The notes below the pieces were generated by a model. It saw only the letters and a list, made by a program, of their open reading frames with translations. It did no database searches and had not been told where the DNA came from. Made by a program: the position numbers and the translations under genes. DNA of 46,329 bases from Candidatus Binatia bacterium. GTDB taxonomy: Bacteria > Desulfobacterota > Binatia > UBA9968 > JAJDTQ01. Location: positions 1 to 46,329 of the forward strand of contig JAJEAI010000096.1 of NCBI GenBank assembly GCA_022824205.1. Direction: 5' to 3'. This document shows positions 32,263 to 41,344 of the stretch, piece by piece (positions within the stretch are counted from its first letter, which is position 1; each line of letters starts with the position of its first letter).

Positions 32263-32291
32263 AAGGTGCCACCGGGTAGCACCTTTGTCAA
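32263..32291 (-). promoter_or_regulatory. Probable parDE operator with a TTGACA box
   Basis: AAGGTGC (32263-32269) and GCACCTT (32279-32285) form an inverted repeat 20 bp upstream of parD. On the minus strand an exact TTGACA (32286-32291) abuts it; no good -10 box was found at the usual distance. The layout fits an autoregulated toxin-antitoxin promoter. Confidence 0.4.
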
Positions 32292-32421
32292 TGGCGAAAC
32301 CGATCGCGCGTTGACTCGGTCGGAGCGGGGCGTTATGGCATAGTCGCGGGGCAACCGGCGCGGTCCGTAGCGCGCGGGAGCCGACACCGGGGCAAACACT
32401 GGCCGACGACCGAGGTATGGA

Positions 32422-34698
32422 ATGGCGACAGGAAACATCGTAGGCGTGCCCACCCCCCGGGTGGAGGGAGTGGGCAAGGTGACGGGCGAGGCGGTCTATG
32501 CGGTGGACGTGACCCTGCCGGACATGCTGTGGGGCAAGGTGCTTCGCAGCCCGATTCCGTACGGGAGAGTCCGGAGCATCGACACGCGCCGGGCGGAGCA
32601 GGTGCCGGGCGTTCGGGCGGTGGTCACGGGGGCGGACGTGGCCGGGCTCAAGATCGGCCGGCGGCTGCGCGACATGCCGATCCTGGCGGAGGACGCGGTG
32701 CGCTTCGTGGGCGAGAAGGTGGCGGCGGTGGCGGCCGACACCGAGGAGGCCGCGGAACGGGCGGTGGAGCTGATCGAGGTGGAGTACGAGGACATGGAGC
32801 CCTTGCTGGATCCGCTGGAGGCGGTGAAGCCCTCGGCGCCGCTGCTTCACCCCGAGGTGGTGGACTACGAGGGCCTCATGGCGCCGCTGGAAGAGCCCAC
32901 CAACACCTTCGTGTACCTGTCCTGGGGCAAGGGCGACATCGAGAAGGGCTTCGCCGAGTCCGACGTCATCGTGGAGAACACGTTCTACACGCAACCCCAG
33001 CACCAGGGCTACATCGAGCCGCATTCCTGCGTGGCGGACGTGAAGGAGTCGGGGAGCGCGGAGATCTGGGCGTGCAGCAAGACCCCGTTCGCCCTGCGCC
33101 AGCAGATCGCCAAGGCCCTGGAGGTGCCGTTCGAGAGCCTGATGGTGCATCCCTGCTACATCGGCGGCGATTTCGGCGGCAAGGGCGATTTCATGGACGT
33201 GGCCGTGGCTTACGTGCTGTCGCGCAAGAGCGGCCGCCCGGTGAAGATGGTGATGGACTACGACGAAGAGCTCATGGCCGGCAACCCGCGCCACGCGTGC
33301 ACCATCAGGGTGCGCACCGGGGTCAAGCGCGACGGCCGCATCATGGCGCACCATCTCGACTTCATCTTCGACAGCGGCGCGTACGGCGCGTTCAAGCCCA
33401 TCGGCTTCCTCTTCGGCGCCCAGGAGGCGGGCGGCCCGTACAACATGCCGCACCACCTGAGCGAGGAGCGGGTGGTGTACACCAACAAGATCCCGTGCGG
33501 CCACATGCGCGCCCCCGGGGACCCGCAGGGCTTCTTCGCCACCGAGAGCCAGATGGACGCGGTGGCCGGAGAGCTGGGCATGGACCCGGTGGAGTTCCGC
33601 AGGATCAACCTGATGCACGACGGCGACGAGTCGCCCACCGGCCACGTGATGCATCACATCAAGACGGATGAGACCCTGGACCTGGCCCTCGAGGAGTCCG
33701 GCTACCGCACTCCGAAGGGCGCCAATACCGGACGGGGCGTGGCCGTGGCCCAGTGGCTGCCCCTCGGCGGCGAGTGCTACGCCTTCGTCACCATCGACAC
33801 GTACGGGGCCGTGACGGTCTCGTGCGCGGCCATGGACCAGGGCAGCGGCACCTACACGGTGCTCCGGCAGCTTGTGGCGCAGGAGCTCCAGGTGCCGCTG
33901 GAGTCCGTCAACCTGGTGACCCTGGACTCCACCCAGGTGGAGAAGGACCAGGGCCTGGGCGGCAGCCGCGGCACCCGCATCTACGGCAACGCCGCGTGGT
34001 CCGCGGTGACGGCGGTGAAGGAGGAGCTGCTGCGGATCGCCGCCGGGGCCATGGGCACGGAGGCGGACAAGCTGGCCCTGGCCGAGGGCGGCGTGACCCA
34101 GCTCGACGCCGAACGGCGCATGACCTACGCCGAGATCGCCCGGGCCAAGGGCGCCGAGATCCGCGGCGAGGGTTACTACAACGACACCACCATGGGTCCG
34201 GAGGCGTCCATGTGCGCCCAGGTCGTGGAGGTCGAAGTCGATCCCGAGACCGGACAGGTGCGGCTCGACAAGGTGACGGTGGCGCTCAACACCGGCACCA
34301 TCATCAACCCGCTGCTGCACCAGGGCCAGATCGACGGCGGCATCGTCATGGCGGTGGGCTACGCGCTCATGGAGGAGGTGCTGTTCGACGACGGCAAGGT
34401 CACCACCGCCAACCTGGGCGACTACAAGATCCCCACCATCCGGGACGTGCCCGATCTGCGCACCGCCGTGATCCAATCCGACACCGGCAGCGGCCCCTAC
34501 AACAGCATGAGCATCGGCGAGACCCCCGTGATACCGTTCGCCGCCGCGGTGGCCAACGCCGTCGCGGACGCCACCGGCGCGCGCGTCCATTCGCTGCCCG
34601 TCACCGCCGAGAAGGTGCTGTCGAGGATGTCCGGGTCGGACGCGCCGGCCACGCGAAGCTCCGGCCAGGGTCTGGACAGTGTCCTGCCTCGTGGCTAG
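32422..34698 (+). CDS. Molybdenum hydroxylase large subunit (xanthine dehydrogenase / CoxL family)
   Basis: A 758-residue protein of the xanthine dehydrogenase/aldehyde oxidase Mo-binding family. The a/b hammerhead domain spans about 1-130 (GVGKVTGEAVYAVD, FVGEKVAAVAADT). The Mo-binding region includes PCYIGGDFGGKGD, MRAPGDPQGFFATES, AMDQGSGTYTVLRQ, and the C-terminal catalytic glutamate in SIGETPVIP. These enzymes hydroxylate purines, aldehydes or aromatic heterocycles. No FAD or 2Fe-2S subunit gene lies nearby, which is unusual. Homology ends about 20 residues before the stop; the last residues (GLDSVLPRG) are unrelated, and the TAG stop is the edge of a MITE, so the native C-terminus has probably been replaced. 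ATG at 32422 is supported by homology. Confidence 0.85.
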   Translation: MATGNIVGVPTPRVEGVGKVTGEAVYAVDVTLPDMLWGKVLRSPIPYGRVRSIDTRRAEQVPGVRAVVTGADVAGLKIGRRLRDMPILAEDAVRFVGEKVAAVAADTEEAAERAVELIEVEYEDMEPLLDPLEAVKPSAPLLHPEVVDYEGLMAPLEEPTNTFVYLSWGKGDIEKGFAESDVIVENTFYTQPQHQGYIEPHSCVADVKESGSAEIWACSKTPFALRQQIAKALEVPFESLMVHPCYIGGDFGGKGDFMDVAVAYVLSRKSGRPVKMVMDYDEELMAGNPRHACTIRVRTGVKRDGRIMAHHLDFIFDSGAYGAFKPIGFLFGAQEAGGPYNMPHHLSEERVVYTNKIPCGHMRAPGDPQGFFATESQMDAVAGELGMDPVEFRRINLMHDGDESPTGHVMHHIKTDETLDLALEESGYRTPKGANTGRGVAVAQWLPLGGECYAFVTIDTYGAVTVSCAAMDQGSGTYTVLRQLVAQELQVPLESVNLVTLDSTQVEKDQGLGGSRGTRIYGNAAWSAVTAVKEELLRIAAGAMGTEADKLALAEGGVTQLDAERRMTYAEIARAKGAEIRGEGYYNDTTMGPEASMCAQVVEVEVDPETGQVRLDKVTVALNTGTIINPLLHQGQIDGGIVMAVGYALMEEVLFDDGKVTTANLGDYKIPTIRDVPDLRTAVIQSDTGSGPYNSMSIGETPVIPFAAAVANAVADATGARVHSLPVTAEKVLSRMSGSDAPATRSSGQGLDSVLPRG

Positions 34699-34904
34699 TG
34701 TCCTGTCCCGTATAAAACGTCGTGAAGATGCGCAGGACTTTTTGTCGTCGGCAAGGAGCGACGACTGTAGGGGCGACCCGCGGTCGCCCCAGTGGCCCCT
34801 ACCACGTGAGGAGGACCCCGGGTCAAGCCCCGGGGTGACGTAACGCAGCCGACGGCGAAAAGGACAAGCAGATTCATGACGTTTTATACGGGACAGGACA
34901 CTAG
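34695..34904. mobile_element. 210-bp MITE with 32-bp terminal inverted repeats
   Basis: The left end (34695-34726, starting CTAGTGTCCTGTCCCG and reaching TATAAAACGTC) and the right end (34873-34904) are inverted repeats differing at one of 32 bases, bounded by CTAG or a TA target duplication. The interior has no gene. It carries a GTCGTCG/CGACGAC hairpin, a copy of GTAGGGGCGACCCGCGGTCG (34767-34790) and an ACCCCGGG/CCCGGGGT palindrome. The structure is that of a non-autonomous element mobilised in trans by an IS630/mariner-like or similar transposase; the family is not identified. Confidence 0.85.
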
Positions 34905-35015
34905 TGGTCGGTCGCCGCGCTGGAATCGCTTGATGTCGCGAAGACGCCAGGACGAGCAACGGCCAGGCGTGGGCGGGGAACACCGATCCGGTCGCCCCGA
35001 CAACGGGCCAGCAGT

Positions 35016-36281
35016 GTGAATCCGGTCAGGAAGCAGGGCACCCGCTTCGTTGCCGGCTTCATGTCCACCTGGTGGGTCGTGTTCGCCGGCGCCTTCGCGC
35101 ACGCCGTCAGCACCGGTCTGGCCTACTTCGGCCTGGCCGCCTATTTCCCGTCCTTCGAGCGGGAGTTCGGTTGGAGCCGCACCGCCATTTCCGGCGCCTT
35201 CTCCATGGCCCGGGTGGAGTCCGGCCTGCTGGGTCCCGCCGAAGGGTACATGACCAACCGCCTGGGGCCGAGGCGGGTCATGTACCTGGGTATCGTGATC
35301 TGTGCCCTGGGGTTTCTCGGCATGAGCCTCGTGAACACCCTGCCGATGCTCTACGTCACCATCGTCGTGGGTATCGTGCTGGGCTCCAGCGTCGGATTCT
35401 ATATTCCCGTCAGCGTGGTGGTGGCCACGCTGTTCCGCGCCCGCCGGAGCCTCGCCTTCGGCATCTTCCGGATGGGGCCGGGGCTTTCCGGTTTGATGGT
35501 GCCGTTGGTGGGCTTCATGATCGTGTGGTGGGGCTGGCGCGCGGCGTCGGTGGCCTCGGCGGTGATCATCGTGGTCATGGGCTGGCCCCTGGCCCGGGCT
35601 ATCGGCGGCGCGTACGAGCGGGGCACCGGCCTGGAACCGCCGGCGAACGCTCCGGCGCCTGGGGCCGCCCCCAAGGCCCCGCCGCCCGAGGTGTCACTGA
35701 CGCTCAAGGAGACCCTGCGCACGCGGTCGTTCTGGCTTCTCGCCGCGGTCATGGGGCTGCGGCAGATGGTCACCGAGGGGCTCTCGGTCCACCTCGTGAT
35801 TCTCCTGGTGGACCGGGGCTGGAAGCAGGAGGTGGCGGCCGGTCTGCTCGGCACCTCTGCCCTCATCGGCGTCCCGTCGCGCTTGGCTTTCGGCTGGATG
35901 GGAGACTTCATCGACAAGCGCAAGCTCATGATCGGGCTGCTCGCCGCGCTGACCGTCTCGGTCCTGACCATGGGCATGTCCACGTCCTCCGCATGGTTCA
36001 TGGCCGGGCTGGTGGTGTACTCCCTTTGCTACGGCGGCCTCGCCTCGCTCCAGGAACCCATTCGCGCCGACTATTTCGGCATCCGTCACTTCGCCAGCAT
36101 CCAGGGCTTCAGCCGCCTGTTCGTCACCGCCGGCAGCGTCATGGGACCCGTGAGCGCCGGCTTCTTCTACGACCTCACCCACAGCTACACCGTGCCCCTG
36201 ACGATCTTCGCCGGATCCGCGTTCGCATCCACCGTGCTGATGTTCTGGACGCTGCCGCCTGGACGCGACTCCCGGGGGTAA
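35016..36281 (+). CDS. MFS transporter (monocarboxylate/oxalate-formate antiporter-like)
   Basis: A 421-residue major facilitator with 12 hydrophobic segments and a central hydrophilic loop (about 200-230, rich in Pro and Ala). The first segment WWVVFAGAFAHAVSTGLAYFG and FPSFEREFGWSRTAISGAFS are typical of the MCT/OFA branch, which moves monocarboxylates or similar anions with protons or by exchange. Loop motifs include EGYMTNRLGPRRVMYLG and GWMGDFIDKRKLM. It starts with GTG at 35016, or with ATG at 35061; neither has a clear ribosome site. It follows the MITE, so its original promoter may have been changed by the insertion. Confidence 0.8.
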   Translation: MNPVRKQGTRFVAGFMSTWWVVFAGAFAHAVSTGLAYFGLAAYFPSFEREFGWSRTAISGAFSMARVESGLLGPAEGYMTNRLGPRRVMYLGIVICALGFLGMSLVNTLPMLYVTIVVGIVLGSSVGFYIPVSVVVATLFRARRSLAFGIFRMGPGLSGLMVPLVGFMIVWWGWRAASVASAVIIVVMGWPLARAIGGAYERGTGLEPPANAPAPGAAPKAPPPEVSLTLKETLRTRSFWLLAAVMGLRQMVTEGLSVHLVILLVDRGWKQEVAAGLLGTSALIGVPSRLAFGWMGDFIDKRKLMIGLLAALTVSVLTMGMSTSSAWFMAGLVVYSLCYGGLASLQEPIRADYFGIRHFASIQGFSRLFVTAGSVMGPVSAGFFYDLTHSYTVPLTIFAGSAFASTVLMFWTLPPGRDSRG

Positions 36282-36309
36282 CGAGCACGCCGTGACGCCG
36301 CGATACCCC

Positions 36310-36829
36310 GCCTCACCCCGCCTGAATTGCCGCTTTCCAGGCTGTGGCAAAACCTCCCAACGCACCCGCGTCACAGAACGTCATCCCCGCGAGAGCGGCA
36401 ATCCAGGGGCGGTGGTGCGGCACTGCAGCGACGTTACCCCGCCTCGCCACCCCCGGATTCCCGCTTCCCAGGCTGCGTCGAAACACCATTCAAGAGAGCC
36501 AACAACCCCCAGAAGCGTCATGCCCGCGAAAGCGGGAATCCAGGTGGGGTGGAGCGGGGAAACCCCGCTGTAGTGCCCCGCCACCACCCCTGGATTCCCG
36601 CTTTCGCGGGAATGACGGATTGGTGTTTGGTCGCCAGGGAGCAGAGTTTTGACACTGCCTGTTTAGCGGGAATGACGACTCGGGGGCTTGACGCCTATTC
36701 TGGTCCGGGCAGAGTCTCGACACAGCCTGTTTAGCGGGAATGACGACTCGGGGGCTTGATGCCTATTCTGGTCCGGGCAGAGTCTCGACACAGCCTGTTC
36801 CGCGGGAATGGCGTTTCGGGAAGTGGCTG
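36310..36829. repeat. Cluster of nested palindromic repeats with a 68-bp tandem duplication
   Basis: The 610-bp gap after the MFS gene is filled by repeats. A degenerate half element lies at 36330-36465. A full 193-bp element follows, with outer arms CAGGCTGCGTCGAAAC (36469-36484) and GTTTTGACACTGCCTG (36646-36661) and inner CGTCATGCCCGCGAAAGC palindromes. Two tandem 68-bp units (36661-36728 and 36729-36796) differ at one base, each ending with a CGACACAGCCTG block. No gene is seen until 36893. Confidence 0.85.
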
Positions 36830-36892
36830 GAACGAGGCCACTTTCCCGTGGGAAGTTGCAGCGCACACTGGTTCATTGTACTCGTGAAGGCG

Positions 36893-37375
36893 ATGAGCGA
36901 ATCCGGCTTCAGCGTCCCCAGGGATGCACGATATTTTGAAGACTACGTGCCCGGCTCGGTGCACGCGTTCGGTCCCATCAGCCTGGAGGAGGACGAGATC
37001 ATCGACTTCGGCAAGCGTTTCGTGCCGCAGCCGTACCACATCGATGTCGAGCTGGCGAAGAAAACCATCTACAAGGGACTCATTGCCAGCGGCTGGCACA
37101 CGGCCGCGGCCATGATGCGGGTCTACTCCGACAACTATCTCTCGGCGGTGGCGAACCTCGGTTCTCCCGGCGTGGATGAGTTGCGCTGGAACAAGCCTGT
37201 GCGGCCGGGAGACGAGTTGACGGTGCGGGTCACGGTGCTGGAGACGCGGCGGTCGAGCTCGAAGCCCGACCGGGGCATCGTGCATTCGTTCCTGGAAACC
37301 CTGAACCAGGACGGCGAGGTGGTAATGAGCATGAAGATGATCAACTTCATGACCGCACGCCGGGCGTCCGAATAG
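36893..37375 (+). CDS. MaoC-like hot-dog fold protein
   Basis: A 160-residue protein of the MaoC dehydratase-like hot-dog family: ARYFEDYVPGSVHAFGPISLEEDEIIDFG, then GLIASGWHTAAAMMR and DELRWNKPVRPGDELTVRVTV. The usual catalytic motif D-P-Q-P-x-H is VPQPYH here, so the active-site Asp is replaced by Val while the His (H49) is kept. Family members hydrate enoyl-CoA in fatty acid or PHA metabolism; with the Asp missing, activity may differ. The ATG at 36893 begins the homology; upstream in-frame sequence is repeat DNA. The next gene, an LLM oxidoreductase, follows after 73 bp, so a common transcript is plausible. Confidence 0.8.
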   Translation: MSESGFSVPRDARYFEDYVPGSVHAFGPISLEEDEIIDFGKRFVPQPYHIDVELAKKTIYKGLIASGWHTAAAMMRVYSDNYLSAVANLGSPGVDELRWNKPVRPGDELTVRVTVLETRRSSSKPDRGIVHSFLETLNQDGEVVMSMKMINFMTARRASE

Positions 37376-37448
37376 GTCCCGATTCCCGCGAGGAGGAACG
37401 CGCGACGGTTCGTTCGCGCTCGACAAGCGAACAGGAACGAGGAGAAGC

Positions 37449-38450
37449 GTGATCTACGACATTGAAATCAATTCCGCGGCGCACTATCCCGCGGCGGACG
37501 TGGTGGAGCTGGTGGAGCGTGCGGAGCAGGCCGGGTTCGGCGCGTTCTGGAAGGGCGAGTCCAACAGCACCGACCCCATGGTGCTGATCTCGGCGGCGGC
37601 CAGCCGTACCCGCACCATCAAGCTGGGGACCGCCATCTATCACATCTTCGGGCGCAGCCCGGTGACCCTGGGATTGCAGGCGGCGACGCTGCAGGACCTC
37701 TCGGGCGGGCGCGTGTTGCTCGGGCTCGGAGTGGCCAACAAGGCCATCGCGGGGTGGCACGGCGGGGTCTTCGACCGCCCGCTGCGGCGCGCGCGCGAGT
37801 ACATGGAGATCGTGCGCAAGGTGGTGGCCGGCGAGCGCGTGGAGTACGAGGGGGATATCTACACCACCGGCAAGCGCTTCCAACTTTCGTGGAAGCCGCG
37901 GCACCCGCGCATGCCCGTCTACCTGGCCGGCCTGGGGCCGCAGATGACCCGGCTCGCGGGCAGGATCTCGGACGGGGTCTTCATCAACATGGCGACCGCG
38001 GACAAGATCCGCGAGATCGCGGACCGCACCCAGGCGGCCGCCAAGGCCGTGGGGCGCGGTCCGGTGGACGTCATCGGCAAGGTGCGCGTGTCCCTCAACC
38101 CCGACCGCGAGGTGGCGCGCTCGAAACTCCGGCAGGCGCTGACCTTCTACAACATCGCGGACCACTACAGCACCATGCTGCGGGAGCAGGGCTTTGTCGC
38201 GGAAGTGGACGCGGTGCAGGAGGCGTTCCGCAGCGGCGGTTTCAAGGCCGCCATGGGCGCCATGACCGACGACTACATGGACCGCCTGCCAGTGATCCCG
38301 GCCACCTCGGTGGAGGAGATCAAGGACCGCCTCGCTCCCTACGTCGAGGCGGGCGTGACACGGATGGTGGTGCCTTACGTCCCGGTGAGCGAGCCCGCCG
38401 CCGAGGACGCGGCGCGGTTCATCACCGCTTGGGGCAAGGCATCGGGCTGA
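37449..38450 (+). CDS. LLM class flavin/F420-dependent oxidoreductase
   Basis: A 333-residue luciferase-like TIM-barrel enzyme. Typical segments are VVELVERAEQAGFGAFWKGE, IKLGTAIYHIFGRSPVTLG, ATLQDLSGGRVLLGLGVAN, and MPVYLAGLGPQMTRLAGRISDGV. Members use reduced FMN or F420 to oxidise or reduce small organic molecules; methylene-H4MPT reductase-like and F420-glucose-6-phosphate dehydrogenase-like enzymes are relatives. The cofactor cannot be told from sequence by eye. It starts with GTG at 37449, with GAGGAGA six bases upstream. The gene belongs to a plus-strand run with the MaoC-like and DUF6282 genes (52 bp to the next), suggesting one catabolic operon. Confidence 0.85.
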   Translation: MIYDIEINSAAHYPAADVVELVERAEQAGFGAFWKGESNSTDPMVLISAAASRTRTIKLGTAIYHIFGRSPVTLGLQAATLQDLSGGRVLLGLGVANKAIAGWHGGVFDRPLRRAREYMEIVRKVVAGERVEYEGDIYTTGKRFQLSWKPRHPRMPVYLAGLGPQMTRLAGRISDGVFINMATADKIREIADRTQAAAKAVGRGPVDVIGKVRVSLNPDREVARSKLRQALTFYNIADHYSTMLREQGFVAEVDAVQEAFRSGGFKAAMGAMTDDYMDRLPVIPATSVEEIKDRLAPYVEAGVTRMVVPYVPVSEPAAEDAARFITAWGKASG

Positions 38451-38502
38451 CGCTCCATTGGGCGTCTACAACGATTCAAACATCGGAAAGCGAGGAGAAC
38501 TC

Positions 38503-39516
38503 ATGTGTGATTTCGCAGCAGACGCAGAGGCCGCGGGCCTCCTGGTCGGCCGGACGCTCACCGTGGAACGCGTCCGTCAGCTCAACGCCAAGGACTATTT
38601 CTATCAGATGCTGAAAGACAACCCCGAGATGCTCAAGATCTACCCGGGCATCGAGGACGAGTTGCTGGAGAACGCCATCGACTGCCACATCCATGCGTAT
38701 CCCGACTTCGTGCAACGCTCCCAGGACATGATCGAGATCGCCATCGACGCTTCCAAGGCGGGCATGCGCGCGCTGGCCTTCAAGGACCACTGGAACGTCA
38801 GCGCCAACGCCTGTTACGTGGTCCAGCGCCACGTCGACTACCTCGTCGAGCGGGGAGAGCTGGAGAATCGGGTGGAGGTCTACGGCGGCTGCGGCATGTG
38901 CTACGGCATGAACCCGGAGTACGTCCGGATAGCGCTCCAGTACCCCAACGCCAAGATGATCTGGTTCCCGACCTTCACCTCGTTCGGCTTCTGGCGCAGC
39001 GCGGGCCACCCGGAACGGGGCGGCGTGCGCCTGGTGAGCGAGGAGGGCGAGGTGCTGCCGGAGGTGGTGGAGATCATGAAGATGGCGGTGGAGAACAAGG
39101 TGGGCATCGGCTTCGGCCACACCGACTTCGAGGAACTCCTGCCGCTGTGCAAGAAGGCCAGGGAGTTGGGCGTGCGCGTCACCCTGGACCATCCGCTACT
39201 GGAGCTCAACAAGCTCCTGCTGGACGAGATGAAGGAGCTGGCGGACCTGGGCGCGTACGTGGGCACCTACTGCCAGCCCATGATCCCGAGTCTCTATCAG
39301 CCCATCGCCGATCCCATGGAGACGGTCAAGACCATCGCCGAGATCGGACCCGAGCGCTGCATCATCGGCAGCGACTTCGGCCAGGTGTTGCACCTCAAGG
39401 CCGTGGACGGGATGCGCGTGTTCATCCGTGCGCTGTTGGGCTTCGGCATTACCAAGGAGCAGATCTCCATCATGCTCAAGGACAACCCGGCCAAGCTCAT
39501 GTGGCTGGACGACTGA
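38503..39516 (+). CDS. DUF6282 family metal-dependent hydrolase (amidohydrolase-like)
   Basis: A 337-residue TIM-barrel protein related to amidohydrolases. The metal motif DCHIHAYPDF gives H62 and H64; later candidates are H in GFGHTDFEE, H in TLDHPLLEL and D in IIGSDFGQ. The family carries the DUF6282 label and has no assigned reaction. The ATG at 38503 has GAGGAG seven bases upstream. It directly follows the LLM gene and precedes dihydroxy-acid dehydratase after 120 bp. Together with the MaoC-like gene these could process a ring or lactone intermediate, but this is guesswork from neighbourhood. Confidence 0.75.
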   Translation: MCDFAADAEAAGLLVGRTLTVERVRQLNAKDYFYQMLKDNPEMLKIYPGIEDELLENAIDCHIHAYPDFVQRSQDMIEIAIDASKAGMRALAFKDHWNVSANACYVVQRHVDYLVERGELENRVEVYGGCGMCYGMNPEYVRIALQYPNAKMIWFPTFTSFGFWRSAGHPERGGVRLVSEEGEVLPEVVEIMKMAVENKVGIGFGHTDFEELLPLCKKARELGVRVTLDHPLLELNKLLLDEMKELADLGAYVGTYCQPMIPSLYQPIADPMETVKTIAEIGPERCIIGSDFGQVLHLKAVDGMRVFIRALLGFGITKEQISIMLKDNPAKLMWLDD

Positions 39517-39636
39517 GAGGCCGTGACCCTGCGGGGCGGGCCGGACTTCGACAGAGAGTCGCTTACGCCTGTTGCCGTGCGCGCCGCGTCGCGCACGGCG
39601 CCCGGGCAGACAGACGCAGACAAGGAGTAGACGGAA

Positions 39637-41310
39637 ATGGCCGAACCACTCAACCGGCACAGCCGGACCATCACCCAGGGGCCGGACCGGGCGCCGTCCC
39701 GCGCCATGCTCAAGGCGGTGGGGCTGACGGACGAGGACCTCAACAAGCCGCTGGTGGGCATCGCCAACACCTGGATCGAGGTGATGCCGTGCAACTTCCA
39801 CTTGCGCCGGCTCTCGGCCAAGGTCAAGGAGGGGGTCCGCGCCGCCGGCGGGGTGCCCATCGAGTTCAACACCGTGGCGGTCTCCGACGGCGTGTCCATG
39901 GGCACCGAGGGAATGAAGGCGTCGCTCATCAGCCGGGAGGTCATCGCCGACTCCATCGAGCTGGTGACCCGCGGGCACCTGTTCGACGCGGTGGTGGCGC
40001 TGTCGGGCTGCGACAAGACCATTCCGGGCACGGTCATGGCGCTGGCGCGGCTGGACCTGCCGTCGCTGATGCTCTACGGCGGCTCCATCATGCCCGGGCG
40101 TTTCCAGGGGCGCGACGTGACCATCCAGGACGTCTTCGAGGGGGTGGGCGCCCACGCCGCCAAGAAGATGACCGACGCCGAGCTGCTGGACCTGGAGAGC
40201 AACGCCTGTCCGGGGCCGGGGGCCTGCGGCGGCCAGTTTACCGCCAACACCATGGCCACGGCCTTCGAGATCCTGGGGATCTCGCCCATCGGCAGCGCCA
40301 GCGTGCCGGCCATGGACGACACCAAGGACGACGTCGCCTACCGTGCCGGCGAGATGGTCATGGAGCTGGTGCGCGAGAACCGGACGGCGCGGCAGATCAT
40401 CACGCGGGAGGCGCTGGAGAACGCGGTGGCCTCCATCGCCGCCACCGGCGGCTCCACCAACGGCGTGCTGCACCTGCTCGGGGTCGCGCGCGAAGCCGAG
40501 GTGGACCTGCGCATCGACGACTTCGACCGCATCAGCTCCAACACCCCGTTGATCGCCGACCTGAAGCCCGGCGGCCGTTTCGTGGCCAACGACCTTTACC
40601 GGGCCGGCGGCATCCCGCTGGTGGCACGGCGCCTGCTGGACGGGGGCAAGCTCAACGGCGACTGCCTCACCGTCACGGGGCGCACGCTCGCCGAGGAGGT
40701 CCGGGACGCCGGGGAGGCGCCGGGCCAGGAGGTGGTGCGGGCCGTGTCCGAACCGCTCAAGCCTACCGGGGGGCTGGTGATCCTCAAGGGCAACCTCGCG
40801 CCCGAGGGCTGCGTGGTCAAGGTGGCCGGCCACGAGCGCACGCGCCACAGTGGTCCGGCGCGGGTGTTCGACCGCGAGGAGGATTCCTTCAAGGCGGTGC
40901 AGAACGGCGAGATCAACGCGGGCGACGTGGTGGTGATCCGCTACGAGGGCCCCATGGGCGGCCCGGGCATGCGCGAGATGCTGGGAGTCACCGCGGCCCT
41001 GGTAGGGGCCGGCCTCGGCGAGTCCGTGGCGCTCCTCACCGACGGCCGCTTCTCCGGCGCCACCCACGGCCTCATGGCCGGTCACGTGGCCCCCGAGGCC
41101 GCCCGGGGCGGCCCCATCGCCGCGGTGCGCGACGGCGACACCATCACCTTCGACGTCGACGCCCGGCGCCTCGACGTGGAGATCTCCGAGGAGGAGATGG
41201 ACAAGCGCCTGCGCCAGTGGCAGGCGCCGCCGCCGCGCTACGCCAGTGGCGTCATGGCCAAGTACGCGAGACTCGTGTCGTCGGCCTCGGAGGGCGCGGT
41301 CACGCGATGA
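39637..41310 (+). CDS. ilvD: Dihydroxy-acid dehydratase
   Basis: A 557-residue IlvD/Edd-family dehydratase. Fe-S cysteines are visible at C52 (VMPCNFHL), C125 (SGCDKTIPG) and in [17 protein letters not shown] (C191/C197). MYGGSIMPG-like [33 protein letters not shown] and [11 protein letters not shown] are the family's signature blocks. The enzyme dehydrates 2,3-dihydroxy-isovalerate and its homologue in valine/isoleucine synthesis. Three conserved cysteines suggest the 2Fe-2S type. Sugar-acid dehydratases share the fold, but the length and motifs fit IlvD. ATG at 39637 has AAGGAG ten bases upstream. No other ilv gene is in the window apart from the ThDP enzyme 26 kb away. Confidence 0.9.
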   Translation: MAEPLNRHSRTITQGPDRAPSRAMLKAVGLTDEDLNKPLVGIANTWIEVMPCNFHLRRLSAKVKEGVRAAGGVPIEFNTVAVSDGVSMGTEGMKASLISREVIADSIELVTRGHLFDAVVALSGCDKTIPGTVMALARLDLPSLMLYGGSIMPGRFQGRDVTIQDVFEGVGAHAAKKMTDAELLDLESNACPGPGACGGQFTANTMATAFEILGISPIGSASVPAMDDTKDDVAYRAGEMVMELVRENRTARQIITREALENAVASIAATGGSTNGVLHLLGVAREAEVDLRIDDFDRISSNTPLIADLKPGGRFVANDLYRAGGIPLVARRLLDGGKLNGDCLTVTGRTLAEEVRDAGEAPGQEVVRAVSEPLKPTGGLVILKGNLAPEGCVVKVAGHERTRHSGPARVFDREEDSFKAVQNGEINAGDVVVIRYEGPMGGPGMREMLGVTAALVGAGLGESVALLTDGRFSGATHGLMAGHVAPEAARGGPIAAVRDGDTITFDVDARRLDVEISEEEMDKRLRQWQAPPPRYASGVMAKYARLVSSASEGAVTR

Positions 41311-41344
41311 GCAGGCGCCCGGAACCGCCATTTACGCCCCGAAC

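Noticed and set aside
31933-34983. Minus-strand open frame of over 1000 codons across the Mo-hydroxylase gene
   Set aside because: It is rich in His, Arg and Gly with no motif, and is explained by third-position GC bias of the plus-strand gene.
36310-36829. Short open frames in the repeat cluster considered as small genes
   Set aside because: All consist of translated palindromic repeats and recur in other clusters; no ribosome site supports them.
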